Of a stretch of DNA of 35,480 nt, positions 9,303 through 19,221 are shown one piece after another. Within the stretch, counting starts at the first letter, position 1. Each line of letters starts with the position of its first letter. The notes under the pieces were generated by a model. That model was not told the DNA's origin. It made no database searches and saw only the letters and a list, made by a program, of their open reading frames with translations. Where the stretch lies: positions 1-35,480 of the forward strand of contig CAJWEM010000010.1 of NCBI GenBank assembly GCA_913031205.1. Reading direction: 5' to 3'. The position numbers were made by a program, and so were the translations under genes. The stretch is from an uncultured Gammaproteobacteria bacterium (GTDB taxonomy: Bacteria; Pseudomonadota; Gammaproteobacteria; Poriferisulfidales; GCA-002705445).

Positions 9303-11072
9303 ATGTGTGGAATAGTTGGTGAATACTTGTATAACGGTCAACCTCAAGATTGTGAAAACATTCAAATGATGTTGAGCAAAATTAGGTCGCGAGGCCCAGA
9401 CTATTCCGGATACAGTATTAATTATCCAATTTCACTTGGCCACTCCAGGCTATCAATTATTGATTTATCATCTGCTTCAAATCAACCCTTTTTTGATGAC
9501 GAAACAAAATTAGAAATGGTTTATAACGGATGCATTTATAATTATAAAGATTTAAGAAAAATACTAATAAAAATAGGACATATTTTTAGAACAACTAGTG
9601 ATACCGAGGTTGTTCTCAAGAGTTATATCGAGTGGGGAAATGATTGTTTAAAAAAATTTGAAGGCGATTTTGCATTTGCAATATGGGATAATAAAAAAAA
9701 GAAACTTTTTCTTGCAAGAGACAGATTTGGTGTTAAACCATTATATTATGTAAATCAGCCTAATTTCTTTAGATTTGGATCATCATTTCAATCTTTAATT
9801 ATAAAAAAAGACTTTCCAATAGAATTTGATTCGCAATCACTTCATTTACATTTTTCATTACACTCTTCAATCCCAGCACCAAATACTCTTTTTACAAATA
9901 TTAAAAAACTAATTCCAGGACATTACATGGTTGTTGAGAAAGGAAAAGAGCCTTTTATCCAAAAGTATTGGCAATTGGAGAATACGCACAATCAAAATTT
10001 AATTAAAGATGAAGCTGAGGCGCAAAGTCTAATCGAAGAATCTTTAATCCAATCCGTTGAGAAAAGAATTGATGCTTCAGATACTGATGTTGGTATTCTA
10101 CTATCAGGAGGGCTTGACTCAAGTTTGATTGTAGCTTTAGCCAAAAATAAATTTGATAATATAAAAACATTCAGTATTGGATTTGAGGATGATGAAGAAG
10201 AAAAAGGAAGTGAGTTCTTTTACTCAGATCAAGTTTCGAGTAGATTTAATACAAAACATAAAAAGTACGTTATTAAAAATGCCGATGTTTTGCCAAGATT
10301 GTTTGAATGTTTTAAAAAAATGTCAGAACCTATGGTTGCTCAAGATGCAATTGCTTTTTTCTTGCTCTCAGAAAAAGTAAGCAAAGACGTAAAAGTAGTT
10401 TTATCAGGTCAAGGAGCTGACGAGGGTTTTGCAGGTTATTTTTGGTATCAAAAAATTCAAAATGAATTTAATAGTTACGAAAATTTTGTCAAACATTACG
10501 TTGACCGCACCCATCAGGAAATGCATGAATTTATAAATAGAGACTTTAAAGAAGACTTTACTAAAAAATTTATTAAAAATAGATTTCGTGAAATGGGTTC
10601 TCATGACTTAATAAGTAAAGTCTTGAATCTAGATATCACAACACTTATTGTAGATGATCCTGTAAAAAGAGTAGATAATATGACCATGGCGTGGGGGTTA
10701 GAAGCTAGAGTTCCATTTCTTGATCATTTATTACTTGAAGCGTCTTTTAAAATTGAGCCAGCCCTTCATTTGAAAAGGGAAGGTAAGAACATCTTGAAAA
10801 AAATTGCTGATAGTATTTTACCAACAGATGTAATTGCAAGACCAAAAGGTTATTTCCCAATGCCAGCATTAAAGTATATCAGGGGCGAATTTTATGACTT
10901 TATTTATGATATTCTATGCTCAAATAAATGTTATAATAGAAACCTATATAACAGGCCGTATATTGAAAAATTGTTGAAAAAGCCAAATGATTATAGAACG
11001 GCTATTGACGGAAACAAGTTATGGCACGCAGCAGCTACTGAATTATGGTTGCAGCAAAATTTGAATTTTTAA
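9303..11072 (+). CDS. asnB: asparagine synthase (glutamine-hydrolysing) family; closest by recall to N-acetylglutaminylglutamine amidotransferase (AsnO/TIGR03104-like)
   Basis: MCGIVGE N-terminal Cys glutaminase, FNGCIYNYR-like VYNGCIYNYKDLR, LSGGLDSSLIVAL PP-loop, EFFYSDQVS, MSEPMVAQDAIAFFLLSEKVSKDVKVVLSGQGADEGFAGYFWY, VDDPVKRVDNMTMAWGLEARVPFLDH, RPKGYFPMPALKYIRG. Confidence 0.85.
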   Translation: MCGIVGEYLYNGQPQDCENIQMMLSKIRSRGPDYSGYSINYPISLGHSRLSIIDLSSASNQPFFDDETKLEMVYNGCIYNYKDLRKILIKIGHIFRTTSDTEVVLKSYIEWGNDCLKKFEGDFAFAIWDNKKKKLFLARDRFGVKPLYYVNQPNFFRFGSSFQSLIIKKDFPIEFDSQSLHLHFSLHSSIPAPNTLFTNIKKLIPGHYMVVEKGKEPFIQKYWQLENTHNQNLIKDEAEAQSLIEESLIQSVEKRIDASDTDVGILLSGGLDSSLIVALAKNKFDNIKTFSIGFEDDEEEKGSEFFYSDQVSSRFNTKHKKYVIKNADVLPRLFECFKKMSEPMVAQDAIAFFLLSEKVSKDVKVVLSGQGADEGFAGYFWYQKIQNEFNSYENFVKHYVDRTHQEMHEFINRDFKEDFTKKFIKNRFREMGSHDLISKVLNLDITTLIVDDPVKRVDNMTMAWGLEARVPFLDHLLLEASFKIEPALHLKREGKNILKKIADSILPTDVIARPKGYFPMPALKYIRGEFYDFIYDILCSNKCYNRNLYNRPYIEKLLKKPNDYRTAIDGNKLWHAAATELWLQQNLNF

Positions 11073-11092
11073 TTTGGAGATGGAAAGAAATT

Positions 11093-11410
11093 ATGGATGC
11101 TTTAGCAAGAATTAAAGAACAAGTGGAAAATAATAAAGTCATTATATACATGAAAGGCACGCCACAAATGCCTCAATGTGGTTTTTCAAGTAAAGCGGCA
11201 GAAGCTTTAAAGCAATGTGGCAAAGAGTTTGCGTATGTAAATATATTAATGGACCCTGATATATTCCAAAATCTTCCAAAATATGCTGATTGGCCAACTT
11301 TCCCCCAATTATATATTAATGGGGAGTTTGTAGGCGGCTGTGATATCACTTTAGAGCTCCATGAAAAAGGCGAGCTTAAAAAAATGATTGAAGAAGCCAC
11401 GTCATCATAA
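11093..11410 (+). CDS. grxD: monothiol glutaredoxin, Grx4/GrxD type
   Basis: [39 protein letters not shown] (CGFS). Start set at 11093 rather than the ORF-track 11045, because 11045 lies inside asnB and GGAGATGGAAAG precedes 11093. Confidence 0.95.
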   Translation: MDALARIKEQVENNKVIIYMKGTPQMPQCGFSSKAAEALKQCGKEFAYVNILMDPDIFQNLPKYADWPTFPQLYINGEFVGGCDITLELHEKGELKKMIEEATSS

Positions 11411-12618
11411 TGAGCAAAGAAATTAATAAAGTTGTTCTTGCTTACTCAGGCGGTTTAGATACATCTATTATAGTTAAGTGGCTGCAAGAAAAATATGAAT
11501 GCGAAGTGATTACTTACACGGCTGATCTCGGCCAAGTTGGAGAAATAGATTCTGCTAAAGCAAAAGCAAAAGATCTTGGGGTAGAACAAATTTTTGTAGA
11601 CGATCTTAAAGAAGAGTTTGTAAAAGATTATGTTTTTCCAATGTTTAGAGCAAATACAATATATGAGGAGCAGTATCTTCTTGGAACTGCTATTGCACGC
11701 CCACTTATTTCTAAAAAATTAATAGATACTGCAAAAAATTGTGGAGCCGACGCTATTGCGCATGGAGCAACTGGAAAAGGGAACGATCAAGTTCGTTTCG
11801 AATTGTCTGCTTATGCACTTAATCCAGATATAAAAATAATAGCTCCATGGAGAGAGTGGGATTTAAACTCAAGAGAAAAACTTATATCTTATGCAAAAGC
11901 AAACAATATTCCAGTTGACGTTGATAAAGGTAACTCTGCTCCTTATTCTATGGACGCAAATTTATTGCATATCTCTTATGAGGGAAAAGCGCTTGAAGAC
12001 CCATGGGTTGAAGCTCCAGAGGATATGTGGAGATGGTCTGTATCACCAAAAAATGCTCCAGACAAATATGAAGATCTTGAGATTGAGTTTTTAAATGGCG
12101 ACCCAGTAAGTATTGACGGAAAAGCTTTTAGCCCTGCCGAAATTTTACAAAAGCTGAATCATTTAGGCGCAGCAAATGGAATTGGTAGACTCGACATAAC
12201 TGAAAATAGATTTGTTGGAATTAAATCTAGGGGATGTTATGAAACTCCTGGAGGAACTATTATATTAAATGCGAGAAGGGCGATTGAATCGATAACCTTA
12301 GATAGGGAAGTCGCACATTTAAAGACCGAGTTAATGCCAAAATATGCAAACTATATTTATAATGGTTTTTGGTTTAGCCCAGAAAGAGAATATTTACAAA
12401 AATTTATAGATTCTACTCAAAAAAATGTGAATGGAATTGTAAAATTATCTCTTTACAAAGGAAATGTAATAATTAAAGGAAGAAAATCAGAAAAAAATAG
12501 TTTGTATAGCGCAAATCTCGCAACTTTTGAAGATGACAGCGGTAGTTATGATCATAAAGACGCCGAGGGATTTATTGCTCTAAATGCTTTAAGGCTTAAA
12601 AATAGGCCAAAAAACTAA
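11410..12618 (+). CDS. argG: argininosuccinate synthase
   Basis: [64 protein letters not shown] junction with grxD. Confidence 0.98.
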   Translation: MSKEINKVVLAYSGGLDTSIIVKWLQEKYECEVITYTADLGQVGEIDSAKAKAKDLGVEQIFVDDLKEEFVKDYVFPMFRANTIYEEQYLLGTAIARPLISKKLIDTAKNCGADAIAHGATGKGNDQVRFELSAYALNPDIKIIAPWREWDLNSREKLISYAKANNIPVDVDKGNSAPYSMDANLLHISYEGKALEDPWVEAPEDMWRWSVSPKNAPDKYEDLEIEFLNGDPVSIDGKAFSPAEILQKLNHLGAANGIGRLDITENRFVGIKSRGCYETPGGTIILNARRAIESITLDREVAHLKTELMPKYANYIYNGFWFSPEREYLQKFIDSTQKNVNGIVKLSLYKGNVIIKGRKSEKNSLYSANLATFEDDSGSYDHKDAEGFIALNALRLKNRPKN

Positions 12619-12631
12619 AGCTGTACTTCTA

Positions 12632-12662
12632 TTGTTTTCAAGCTTATTATAGTTTATATAAC
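12632..12662 (+). promoter_or_regulatory. weak putative sigma70 promoter for mlaA
   Basis: TTGTTT (12632-12637) - 19 nt - TATAAC (12657-12662); followed by AGGAGAG and ATG. Confidence 0.25.
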
Positions 12663-12681
12663 TTCTTAAATAGGAGAGAAA

Positions 12682-13407
12682 ATGAGGAAAATCGGAGTTA
12701 TTTTAATAGGGCTCGTAGCAATTTTATCTAGTGGTTGTGCTACATATTCTGGAAACTCGCTGTCTGACGCAAATGATCCACTGCAATCTGTGAACAGACC
12801 AGTTTTTGCTATGAATGACGCGTTTGACACAGCGCTGTTCAAACCATTAGCCCAAGGCTATAATGCGATTACCCCAGAACCTATTAGGAATGGCGTAACA
12901 AATTTCTTTTCTAATTTGAACGAAATAGATAATGCTATTAATAATTTATTTCAAGGCAAACCCGAGGGTTTTGCGGTTTCTGTTGGTAGATTGGCTATAA
13001 ATTCAACAATAGGCATCGGTGGAGTTATAGATGTTGCTTCACACATGGGCTTACAGCATTCACCTGAGGATCTAGGACAAACAATAGGTTATCTTGGCGC
13101 CGGATCAGGGCCATATATTGTGCTTCCTCTTTTGGGATCTAGTAGTGTAAGAGATGTTCCAGGAAGGGTTTTATCTATGTACTTAAACCCATTAGCTTGG
13201 CTAGACGACATTTCTTTTAGAAATATAATGGTGGGCATAAACGCTGTTGATTCAAGATCAAATCTTCTTGCTAAAGAGGAGATCGCAAAAGAAATATCAG
13301 ATGACAAATATACTCTTTACAAAGATGCTTTTTTAGAGCAAAGAGAATTTGATATAGCAGATGGCAATCTTGACGATTCGGACTTAACTTCTGATATAGA
13401 AGAATAA
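12682..13407 (+). CDS. mlaA: MlaA/VacJ family outer-membrane lipoprotein
   Basis: Lipobox LSSGCATY; DPLQSVNRPVFAMNDAFD, PEPIRNGVTNFFSNL, PEDLGQTIGYLGAGSGPYIVLPLLGSSSVRD. Good SD (AGGAGAG). Confidence 0.95.
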   Translation: MRKIGVILIGLVAILSSGCATYSGNSLSDANDPLQSVNRPVFAMNDAFDTALFKPLAQGYNAITPEPIRNGVTNFFSNLNEIDNAINNLFQGKPEGFAVSVGRLAINSTIGIGGVIDVASHMGLQHSPEDLGQTIGYLGAGSGPYIVLPLLGSSSVRDVPGRVLSMYLNPLAWLDDISFRNIMVGINAVDSRSNLLAKEEIAKEISDDKYTLYKDAFLEQREFDIADGNLDDSDLTSDIEE

Positions 13408-13409
13408 TT

Positions 13410-14024
13410 TTATTTTTTTGCATACACACCTAGATAAATTCCATTAAGAATTATAAATATCACAGGCAATATAATTCCAAGCACATAAAATTTAAATTCA
13501 ACCCATGTTTCTTCTGGATAAGAGTTAGCAATATATAAATTTAAAATACCGCATAGTACAAAGAACAATATCCAAGAATTTGTCAAAAATTTCCAATTTT
13601 TATCATCAAGTACAATTTGATCCTGAATAAGTTTTTTAATTATATTTTCTTTTCCAATCAACAGATTACCAATGAAAAATAATGCAAATCCCCAATATAC
13701 AATTGATGGTTTAATTTTTATAAATAAAGGATTTTTGAAGTATAAAGTACTAATTCCAGCTACAAGAATTATTGCTAAAGTGATTATATGTATTTTTTTT
13801 ATTTGTCTCAAAAGAGCTAAGATAAAACACTGAACTGAGTATGTAATCATTAGGATTAAAGTAGCAAAATAAATACTACTCCCTTTATCATTGCCTAGGT
13901 TTATATTAAATATTTCATTTGAATACTGAATATACTGGATAGGTATATCAGTAAAAAAAATATATGTTAGAAAAAAGAGTAAAACTGGTACAAAATCAAT
14001 AAAAGCTTTCAAAATCAACTCCAA
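13410..14024 (-). CDS. yciB: YciB/IspZ-type inner membrane (septation) protein
   Basis: Multi-pass; FIDFVPVLLFFLTYIFF, IYFATLILM, KPSIVYWGFALFFIGN, WVEFKFYVLG; TTG start. Confidence 0.85.
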   Translation of the reverse strand: MELILKAFIDFVPVLLFFLTYIFFTDIPIQYIQYSNEIFNINLGNDKGSSIYFATLILMITYSVQCFILALLRQIKKIHIITLAIILVAGISTLYFKNPLFIKIKPSIVYWGFALFFIGNLLIGKENIIKKLIQDQIVLDDKNWKFLTNSWILFFVLCGILNLYIANSYPEETWVEFKFYVLGIILPVIFIILNGIYLGVYAKK

Positions 14025-14099
14025 TTATTTTTAGAAATATGTTTAGTTAACCGCATATAATGATATAATAAGTTTTACATAATATCATGCTGAGAGTCT

Positions 14100-14912
14100 A
14101 TGGATACTAAAGTAGAAGAATTCAAAGATTTAAAAAATATCAGTGTACCATTAGCCTACGTAAAAGGTGAGCCCTACCTAGCTATTCCCAAAGATCTATA
14201 TTTACCACCTGATGCTCTGGAGGTTGTTTTAGAGTCATTTGAGGGGCCTTTAGATCTTTTGCTTTACTTAATTAAAAGCCAAAATTTTGATATTTTAGAA
14301 CTACCAGTTTCCAAGATTACTGACCAGTATATTCAGTATATTGATTTAATGAGAGAGTTAAAACTTGAGCTCGCAGCGGAATATATGTTGATGGCAGCAA
14401 CGCTCGCAGAAATAAAATCAAAACTTTTATTACCACAGAGAAATGATGCTGCTGAAGAAGAAGATGACCCTAGGGCAGAACTTATTAGACGATTGCAAGA
14501 ATACGAAAGATATAAGAAGGCAAGCATTAATATTGATGATTTATCAAGAGTTGATCGTGACTTCTATTTACCTAAAAAAGTTTCCTTCAAGCCCATATTA
14601 AAAGAACAAAAAAAGGAAGTTGTTGATTTGGAAAAGCTTGTTGTAATATTTCATGAACTTCTAGAGCAAAATAAATATTTAAAATCACATGATGTTAAGA
14701 AAGATCATTTATCAGTTCGTGAAAAAATGACAAATATATTAAATTCGTTAAATAATTTGGAATTTATTGATTTTAGAACTTTGCTTAACTCTAGTGAGGG
14801 AAAGTACGGCCTAATTGTCTCATTTTTAGCTGTGCTAGAATTAATTAAATTATCGTTAATTGATTGCGCACAAGCGAATAACGATTCAACTATTCATTTA
14901 AAACTTAAATAA
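14100..14912 (+). CDS. scpA: segregation and condensation protein A
   Basis: SFEGPLDLLLYLIKSQNFDILELPVSKITDQYI, AAEYMLMAATLAEIKSKLLLP; followed by scpB. Confidence 0.96.
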   Translation: MDTKVEEFKDLKNISVPLAYVKGEPYLAIPKDLYLPPDALEVVLESFEGPLDLLLYLIKSQNFDILELPVSKITDQYIQYIDLMRELKLELAAEYMLMAATLAEIKSKLLLPQRNDAAEEEDDPRAELIRRLQEYERYKKASINIDDLSRVDRDFYLPKKVSFKPILKEQKKEVVDLEKLVVIFHELLEQNKYLKSHDVKKDHLSVREKMTNILNSLNNLEFIDFRTLLNSSEGKYGLIVSFLAVLELIKLSLIDCAQANNDSTIHLKLK

Positions 14913-14929
14913 GTTAAATAGAGGCTCAT

Positions 14930-15565
14930 GTGAAGAAAAGTGAATGTAAAAAAATAATTGAATCACTAATTTTTTCATCGCCTAATCCTATTTCAATTAA
15001 GCAGTTAAAAGATTTCTTTTCTGAAGAAGATTTATCGGGGATATCTATACAATCAGTCATAGATGAGATAGCTGAAAATTATAAAGATTCTGGTGTGCAA
15101 TTAAAAAAAGTAGCATCTGGTTTTCGATTTCAAGTTGCCGAAGATTGTAATGAATGGGTATCAAATTTTTATCCTGAAAAACCGCAAAAATATTCACGAG
15201 CACTTATGGAAACTTTAGCCTTAATCATATATAGGCAGCCAATCACTCGTACCGAGATAGAGTCAGTTAGAGGTGTAAGTGTCAGTAGTAATATTATAAA
15301 AACATTGTTAGAGAGAGAGTGGATAAAAATTTTAGGATATAAGGATGCGCCCGGAAAACCAGCGATATTTGGCACCACAAAAGAGTTTTTAAATTCTCAT
15401 AATTTAGTCTCAATAAACCAGCTTCCAAAATTAGATGATATTGTTGAATTTTCTGACTCTGAAAAAAGGCAATTAGGTCTTCTTGATGACGATAAATTAG
15501 TTGAGGATGAACAAAAATCAGATCTTACTGATTCCGACGATTATAATAGCGAAAATATACATTGA
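14930..15565 (+). CDS. scpB: segregation and condensation protein B
   Basis: IIESLIFSSPNPISIKQL, ALMETLALIIYRQPITRTEIESVRGVSVSSNIIKTLLEREWIKILGYKDAPGKPAIFGTTKEFL; GTG start. Confidence 0.96.
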   Translation: MKKSECKKIIESLIFSSPNPISIKQLKDFFSEEDLSGISIQSVIDEIAENYKDSGVQLKKVASGFRFQVAEDCNEWVSNFYPEKPQKYSRALMETLALIIYRQPITRTEIESVRGVSVSSNIIKTLLEREWIKILGYKDAPGKPAIFGTTKEFLNSHNLVSINQLPKLDDIVEFSDSEKRQLGLLDDDKLVEDEQKSDLTDSDDYNSENIH

Positions 15566-15594
15566 GTGACTAAATTTTTTAATTTTTATATTTT

Positions 15595-15616
15595 ATAGCC
15601 CTTTTTGGGTATTTTT
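15595..15616 (+). terminator. weak possible terminator between scpB and pntAa
   Basis: ATAGCCC-TTTT(T)-GGGTAT with one bulged G, followed by T5. Short stem; may not be functional. Confidence 0.25.
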
Positions 15617-15619
15617 GTC

Positions 15620-15648
15620 TTGAGTATTTCGGAATATTAGAATATATT
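15620..15648 (+). promoter_or_regulatory. putative sigma70 promoter for pnt operon
   Basis: TTGAGT (15620-15625) - 17 nt - TATATT (15643-15648), upstream of pntAa. Confidence 0.4.
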
Positions 15649-15693
15649 GTCGTACCATCTACTAAATAAATAAATATATAAGAAATAATTAAG

Positions 15694-16845
15694 ATGAAAA
15701 TATCTATTCCAAAAGAAAACAGAGACGGCGAGACAAGAATTGCAGCCTCACCTGAAGTTGTTAAAAAATTCACAGGTATGGGTTTTGAGGTAACTATCGA
15801 GAGTGGAGCGGGACTACATTCTGGATTCACTGACAAAATATTTGAAGATGTTGGAGCAAACATTGCTTCTGACACAAAAACAACCCTTAAAGATGCAGAT
15901 ATTATCTTCAAAATTCAACGCTTGATGACATCAAAAGATAAAATTGATGAAATATCAATGTGTAAAAAAGATGCAATGGTTATTTCTCATATGTCTGCTT
16001 TAAGTTCAAAGACTGATATTGAAGAGTATGCAAAAGCTTCAATCACGACATTTGCCATGGATTTGATGCCACGAATTAGTAGAGCGCAATCAATGGACGT
16101 ATTGTCTTCGCAGTCAAATTTATCTGGTTATCAAGCTGTTATAAAAGGAGCTAATAATTTTAATAGCGCATTCCCAATGATGATGACAGCAGCAGGCACA
16201 GTTGCTCCGGCAAAAGTTTTTATTATGGGAGTTGGGGTCGCAGGTCTACAAGCAATTGCAACAGCGAAAAGAATGGGGGCTATAGTTACGGCTTATGATG
16301 TAAGAGCAGCCACAAAAGAGCAGGTAGAAAGTCTTGGTGGTAAATTTCTAATTGTAGATGAAGAAGCAATGAAAGAAGCTGAAACTTCTGGTGGTTATGC
16401 AAAGGAAATGACGGAAGAATATAAGAAGAAAGAACAAGAGGTTATAAAAAATCATATTAAAGATCAGGATATTGTAATTACAACAGCACTTATTCCTGGA
16501 AGACCAGCACCTAAACTTGTTACTAAGGAGATGGTAAATTCTATGAGAACAGGTTCAGTAATAGTTGATTTAGCAGTGGAAACTGGCGGAAACTGTGAAT
16601 TAGCAAAAAGAAATGAAGTGGTAGATGCAGATGGAGTCAAAATTGTTGGGTTCGATAATCTACCTGGTGAGTTGCCTAAAGATGCGAGCACATTATTTGC
16701 AAAAAATCTTCTAAACTTTTTATCTCCACACGTAAATAAAGAGTCAAAAAGTTTAGAGCTTGATTGGGAAGATGAAACCGTCAAAAATACTTTAGTAACT
16801 AAAGATGGTTCAGTTGTTAATGAAATAGTTAAGGGAGTTTCATAA
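15694..16845 (+). CDS. pntAa: NAD(P) transhydrogenase subunit alpha part 1
   Basis: MKISIPKENRDGETRIAASPEVVKKFTGMGFEVTIESGAG, KVFIMGVGVAGLQAIATAKRMGAIVTAYDVR, ALIPGRPAPKLVTKEMV. Confidence 0.96.
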   Translation: MKISIPKENRDGETRIAASPEVVKKFTGMGFEVTIESGAGLHSGFTDKIFEDVGANIASDTKTTLKDADIIFKIQRLMTSKDKIDEISMCKKDAMVISHMSALSSKTDIEEYAKASITTFAMDLMPRISRAQSMDVLSSQSNLSGYQAVIKGANNFNSAFPMMMTAAGTVAPAKVFIMGVGVAGLQAIATAKRMGAIVTAYDVRAATKEQVESLGGKFLIVDEEAMKEAETSGGYAKEMTEEYKKKEQEVIKNHIKDQDIVITTALIPGRPAPKLVTKEMVNSMRTGSVIVDLAVETGGNCELAKRNEVVDADGVKIVGFDNLPGELPKDASTLFAKNLLNFLSPHVNKESKSLELDWEDETVKNTLVTKDGSVVNEIVKGVS

Positions 16846-17129
16846 TGGATTTTTTAAGCTTATTTACAATTTTTGTTCTTGCAGTTTTTGTAGGCTTCTA
16901 TGTAGTTTGGGGAGTTACACCTGCACTTCATTCTCCGTTGTTGGCTGTTACAAATGCAATCTCTTCCGTAATTATCGTAGGAGGACTTATTGCTGCTGTT
17001 GCTAGTAAAGGATTAATTGATTTATCAAGTACTATGGGATTGATCGCGGTACTTTTGGCTTCGGTTAATATTTTTGGTGGATTTATGGTTGCTCAAAGAA
17101 TGTTAGCAATGTTTAAAAAGAAAAAATAA
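16845..17129 (+). CDS. pntAb: NAD(P) transhydrogenase subunit alpha part 2 (membrane)
   Basis: FVGFYVVWGVTPALHSPLLAVTNAISSVIIVGGLIAA...FGGFMVAQRMLAMF. Confidence 0.96.
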   Translation: MDFLSLFTIFVLAVFVGFYVVWGVTPALHSPLLAVTNAISSVIIVGGLIAAVASKGLIDLSSTMGLIAVLLASVNIFGGFMVAQRMLAMFKKKK

Positions 17130-17145
17130 AAAGTAGGTAAAGTAA

Positions 17146-18561
17146 ATGGACACAATTTTTGGTTTTGCATATCTCTTATCAGCAGTATTATTTATACTTG
17201 CTCTAAAAGGACTTTCATCCCCAGTCTCAGCCAGACAAGGAAATATTTTTGGAATGATTGGGATGGCTATTGCTGTTGTAACAACTTTGCTATTACATGG
17301 CTCGGGTCTTGAGTTAGGAAATTATACCAACATTATTATTGCAGTTATAATTGGTGGTGTCTTTGGAGCAATTCTTGCTTTGAAAATTAGTATGACTGCC
17401 TTACCTCAGCTAGTTGCGGCTTTTCATAGTCTCGTTGGTTTAGCTGCAGTTTTTGTAGCAATAGGTGCATATAAGAATCCATCTGCTTTTTTTGATGGGG
17501 GAATAATTACTACTGGCAGCATGATTGAGATGAGCTTAGGTCTAGCTATTGGTGCCATTACTTTTTCTGGATCTGTTATCGCTTTTGCTAAACTTCAAGG
17601 ATTAGTAAGTGGAAATCCACTTGTTTTTAAAGGCCAACACTTAATTAATTTAATTATCTTTTTAGCGATTTTGACATTAATCTACATGATTTCTGTAGAC
17701 CCAATGAATTTATCTAAGGAACAATACTTTTGGACAATTGTTGGTTTGTCTTTCCTAATTGGTTTTCTAATTGTATTGCCAATTGGAGGAGCAGATATGC
17801 CAGTTGTTGTTTCAATGCTTAACTCATACTCTGGCTGGGCTGCATGCGGAATTGGTTTTACACTTCAGAATACAGCTTTGATTATTACTGGAGCCCTAGT
17901 CGGTTCGTCTGGCGCTATCTTGAGCTACATAATGTGCAAGGGAATGAACAGATCAATTGTTAGCGTTCTCTTAGGGGGATTTGGTGGAGATTCAGATGAG
18001 GCAGCTGCCGCTGCAGTAAGTCCAAAAGGCAACGTTAAGCGAGGCAGTGCTGATGATGCATCTTTTATAATGGGCAATGCTCAAAAAGTTATTATTGTTC
18101 CTGGTTATGGCATGGCAGTTTCTCAAGCACAACATGCCTTAAGAGAAATGTGCGATCTTCTTAAGGAAAAGGGAGTTGAAGTAAAATACGCTATTCATCC
18201 TGTAGCAGGAAGAATGCCTGGCCATATGAATGTATTGTTAGCCGAGGCCAACGTACCATATGATGAAGTTTTTGAACTTGAAGAAATTAACCATGAATTC
18301 TCAACTGCTGATGTTGCTTTTGTGATAGGTGCAAATGATGTTACTAATCCATTAGCAAAAACAGACCCTCAAAGCCCAATTTATGGCATGCCTATCCTTG
18401 ATGTGGAGAAAGCAGCAACCACTTTATTCTTAAAAAGATCAATGGCATCAGGTTATGCCGGTGTAGATAATGATTTATTTTTCAGAGACAAGACAATGAT
18501 GCTTTTAGGTGATGCTAAACAAACAACAGAAGAGATTGTTCAAGCTTTAAACCTTAGCTAG
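17146..18561 (+). CDS. pntB: NAD(P) transhydrogenase subunit beta
   Basis: LPQLVAAFHSLVGLAAVFVA, VPGYGMAVSQAQHALREM, YAIHPVAGRMPGHMNVLLAEANVPYDEV, IGANDVTNPLAK. Confidence 0.97.
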   Translation: MDTIFGFAYLLSAVLFILALKGLSSPVSARQGNIFGMIGMAIAVVTTLLLHGSGLELGNYTNIIIAVIIGGVFGAILALKISMTALPQLVAAFHSLVGLAAVFVAIGAYKNPSAFFDGGIITTGSMIEMSLGLAIGAITFSGSVIAFAKLQGLVSGNPLVFKGQHLINLIIFLAILTLIYMISVDPMNLSKEQYFWTIVGLSFLIGFLIVLPIGGADMPVVVSMLNSYSGWAACGIGFTLQNTALIITGALVGSSGAILSYIMCKGMNRSIVSVLLGGFGGDSDEAAAAAVSPKGNVKRGSADDASFIMGNAQKVIIVPGYGMAVSQAQHALREMCDLLKEKGVEVKYAIHPVAGRMPGHMNVLLAEANVPYDEVFELEEINHEFSTADVAFVIGANDVTNPLAKTDPQSPIYGMPILDVEKAATTLFLKRSMASGYAGVDNDLFFRDKTMMLLGDAKQTTEEIVQALNLS

Positions 18562-19221
18562 TCAAATAATCAAATTCTTTAAATCACTTGGTGTGTTTAT
18601 TGTATAGTCACAACCCCATTCAATTACTTCGTTTGGGTCCTTAATAAAACCATACATTGCTGCCACAGAAAGCATTCCCGCCTTATTTGCTGCAGTTATG
18701 TCACGAATATCATCTCCAACGTATGCGCAAAATATCGGCTCGCATTTTATTAACTTTGCTGCATATATAAGAGGTTCTGGATTTGGTTTTTTAACAGAAA
18801 GGGTATCTCCTGCAACAATACAGCTTGGTTTATGATAAAAATTAAGCATCTCTACTATAGGATTTACCAAGTAACTTGGTTTGTTTGTTACAATTCCCCA
18901 CTTAATATTTTTTAAAGTCAAATTCTCGATAATGTCTTTAATTCCATCAAAAAGATGAGTTCTTATAAACAAGTTATTTTTATAAATCTCTAAATATTCT
19001 TTTATGTATGTTTTTCTTTCACTTTTTGAAAGCTTTGGACAAGAAAAATCAATTAGACCACCAGCCCCTTTAGAAATAAAATTTTTTGCTTCTGATAACC
19101 TAACATCTTTTTTTCCATGATTTTTTAAAAGTATATTTAAGCAATTAACCATATCTTCTGATGTGTCAGCAAGCGTTCCATCAAAATCAAAAAGCATAGC
19201 TTCAATTTTTCTATTTATCAT
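18562..19221 (-). CDS. gph: HAD-superfamily phosphoglycolate phosphatase
   Basis: MLFDFDGTLADTSEDM, WGIVTNKPSYLV, KPNPEPLIYAA, YVGDDIRDITAANKAGM. Confidence 0.9.
   Translation of the reverse strand: MINRKIEAMLFDFDGTLADTSEDMVNCLNILLKNHGKKDVRLSEAKNFISKGAGGLIDFSCPKLSKSERKTYIKEYLEIYKNNLFIRTHLFDGIKDIIENLTLKNIKWGIVTNKPSYLVNPIVEMLNFYHKPSCIVAGDTLSVKKPNPEPLIYAAKLIKCEPIFCAYVGDDIRDITAANKAGMLSVAAMYGFIKDPNEVIEWGCDYTINTPSDLKNLII

Noticed and set aside
11045-11092. Longer grxD N-terminus (MVAAKFEFLIWRWKEI...)
   Set aside because: Overlaps asnB in another frame; homology and SD favour 11093.
15579-15911. 110 aa minus-strand ORF over the pntAa 5' end
   Set aside because: Covers the pnt promoter region and pntAa start on the opposite strand; no motif.
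16464-16784. 106 aa minus-strand ORF in pntAa
   Set aside because: Antisense shadow of a confident gene.
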